Below are positions 6,833 to 7,562 of a stretch of 7,562 bases of DNA, piece after piece. The notes under the pieces were generated by a model. That model ran no database searches, had not been told where the DNA came from, and saw nothing but the letters and a program-made list of their open reading frames with translations. Where the stretch lies: NCBI GenBank assembly GCA_030594505.1, contig JAUVFC010000084.1, positions 1 to 7,562 on the forward strand, in the 5' to 3' direction. The stretch comes from Desulfobacterales bacterium (lineage in GTDB: Bacteria; Desulfobacterota; Desulfobacteria; Desulfobacterales; C00003106). Position 1 is the first letter of the stretch. Every line of letters starts with the position of its first letter. The translations under genes were made by a program, and so were the position numbers.

Positions 6833-7562
6833 ATGGAGCTTAATCTCTTGAACGATCGCCCATTGGTATCTGTTATAATCGCTTCTTACAATTCAAGACG
6901 TACAATCCGTATTTGTCTCGAATCGTTAAAGAGACAGCGCGTAGATTGTTCCTTTGAGGTTGTACTGGCCGATAGTTCCAATGACGGGACCTGGGAGGTC
7001 ATCCGCGAAGGGTATCCCTGGGTAAAACTTGTACGACTCGACAATCAGACTTATCCCGGGCCTGCTCGAAATGCCGCCGTTGACGCCTCCCGGGGCGAGA
7101 TATTGGCGTTTGTAGACACGGATTGCGTCGCTGACCCGGATTGGCTCGATCGCATAGTTGCCAATCATACGTCCAGCAGGGAGGTCGTGGGTGGAGCCGT
7201 AATGAACGGAACCCCCGGCAGTTATACCGGTACGGCGGAATATTTAGCTGAATTCAGCGAGTATATGCCACAATTTCCACCACGTTTTAGACGCATTATC
7301 CCGACATGCAATCTCTCGGTCCGCCGAGAGGTTTTCGAGGCTGTTGGAAGGTTTGAGGGAGTAAATGCGGCTGAGGATACGCTTTTCTGTCATCGTATTT
7401 TGGAACTTGGTTATAAAATACGATTTGATCCTTCCATAAGAATCTTCCATCACAACCGTGTTATTTTAAACAAATTTCTTATGAATCAGCTGAACCTTGG
7501 CTATGGCTCTGCCATCGTTCGTCGCACTGCTCCCATGATAGGAACAATACTTCTAAAACATA
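6833..7562 (+). CDS. GT2 family glycosyltransferase (3' truncated)
   Basis: The frame stays open to the window end, giving 243 visible residues of a GT-A fold inverting transferase. Motifs in order: VSVIIASYNSRRTI (12-25), ADSSNDGTW (46-54, the nucleotide-binding segment), GPARNAAV (76-83), FVDTDCVADPDWL with the metal-binding DTD at 95-97, VVGGAV (118-123), CNLSVRREVFEAVGRF (159-174), the acceptor-side ED at 181-182 and IRIFHH (202-207). Unlike the GT2 at 3484, every classical motif is intact. The missing 3' part probably carries membrane helices, as in related ExoA-like proteins, but this cannot be seen. It begins 46 bases after the third radical SAM gene on the same strand and likely belongs to the same operon. 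The ATG at 6833 has no clear ribosome binding site; an in-frame TTG at 6848 is an alternative. Sugar and linkage unknown. Confidence 0.92.
   Translation, partial: MELNLLNDRPLVSVIIASYNSRRTIRICLESLKRQRVDCSFEVVLADSSNDGTWEVIREGYPWVKLVRLDNQTYPGPARNAAVDASRGEILAFVDTDCVADPDWLDRIVANHTSSREVVGGAVMNGTPGSYTGTAEYLAEFSEYMPQFPPRFRRIIPTCNLSVRREVFEAVGRFEGVNAAEDTLFCHRILELGYKIRFDPSIRIFHHNRVILNKFLMNQLNLGYGSAIVRRTAPMIGTILLKH
6835..6838 (+). promoter_or_regulatory. Shine-Dalgarno-like GGAG supporting an alternative TTG start
   Basis: GGAG overlaps the ATG at 6833 and lies nine bases before an in-frame TTG at 6848. With that start the protein would begin LNDRPLVSVII (initiator read as Met), still ahead of the first GT2 strand. 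The ATG itself is preceded by an A/T-rich stretch with no Shine-Dalgarno sequence within twelve bases; the nearest, AAGGA at 6794-6798, is far upstream. The two starts cannot be separated from sequence alone. Confidence 0.3.

Noticed and set aside
1..7562. CRISPR array, tRNA or rRNA, insertion sequence or attachment site
   Set aside because: No regularly spaced repeats, RNA gene signatures, transposase frames or terminal inverted repeats were seen, and nearly all bases are accounted for by the seven genes.

Overview
The window is a fully coding-dense stretch of seven genes, all on the + strand, from what looks like a surface-polysaccharide or other glycan biosynthesis locus of a bacterium. 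Four genes encode glycosyltransferases (three GT2-type, one GT4-type) and three encode radical SAM enzymes with C-terminal SPASM-like auxiliary-cluster cysteines. The first and last genes run off the window edges. Taxonomy cannot be fixed from the sequence. The mixed, moderate base composition and the gene types would suit an environmental Gram-negative such as a Desulfobacterota or Nitrospirota lineage, but this is only a guess.

Layout: (1) 1-978, 5'-truncated DPM1/GtrB-like GT2 with two C-terminal membrane helices, probably a polyprenyl-phosphate sugar synthase or related membrane GT2. (2) 1024-2145, GT4 glycosyltransferase. (3) 165-base AT-rich gap, 2146-2310. (4) 2311-3444, radical SAM/SPASM protein. 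(5) 3484-4536, ExoA-like GT2 with about three C-terminal membrane helices. (6) 4533-5684, a second radical SAM/SPASM protein, a full-length paralogue of the one at 2311. (7) 5668-6786, a third radical SAM/SPASM protein of a different subgroup. (8) 6833-7562, 3'-truncated GT2 with an intact DTD motif.

The five genes from 2311 onward are tightly spaced. The 3484 and 4533 genes overlap by 4 bases (GTGA) and the 4533 and 5668 genes by 17 bases, so they are probably one transcription unit with translational coupling. The two upstream glycosyltransferase genes are clearly AT-richer (33 G+C in 120 bases at 1201-1320) than the GT2 gene at 3484 (70 in 120 bases at 3781-3900), so the locus is compositionally mosaic, as is common in polysaccharide clusters.

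The most interesting point is the density of radical SAM/SPASM enzymes interleaved with glycosyltransferases: RSAM, GT2, RSAM, RSAM, GT2. No precursor peptide, B12-binding domain or standard nucleotide-sugar enzyme is visible. A plausible inference is radical chemistry on a sugar, a nucleotide-sugar or a lipid-linked glycan during assembly of an unusual polymer. The substrate cannot be read from the sequence.
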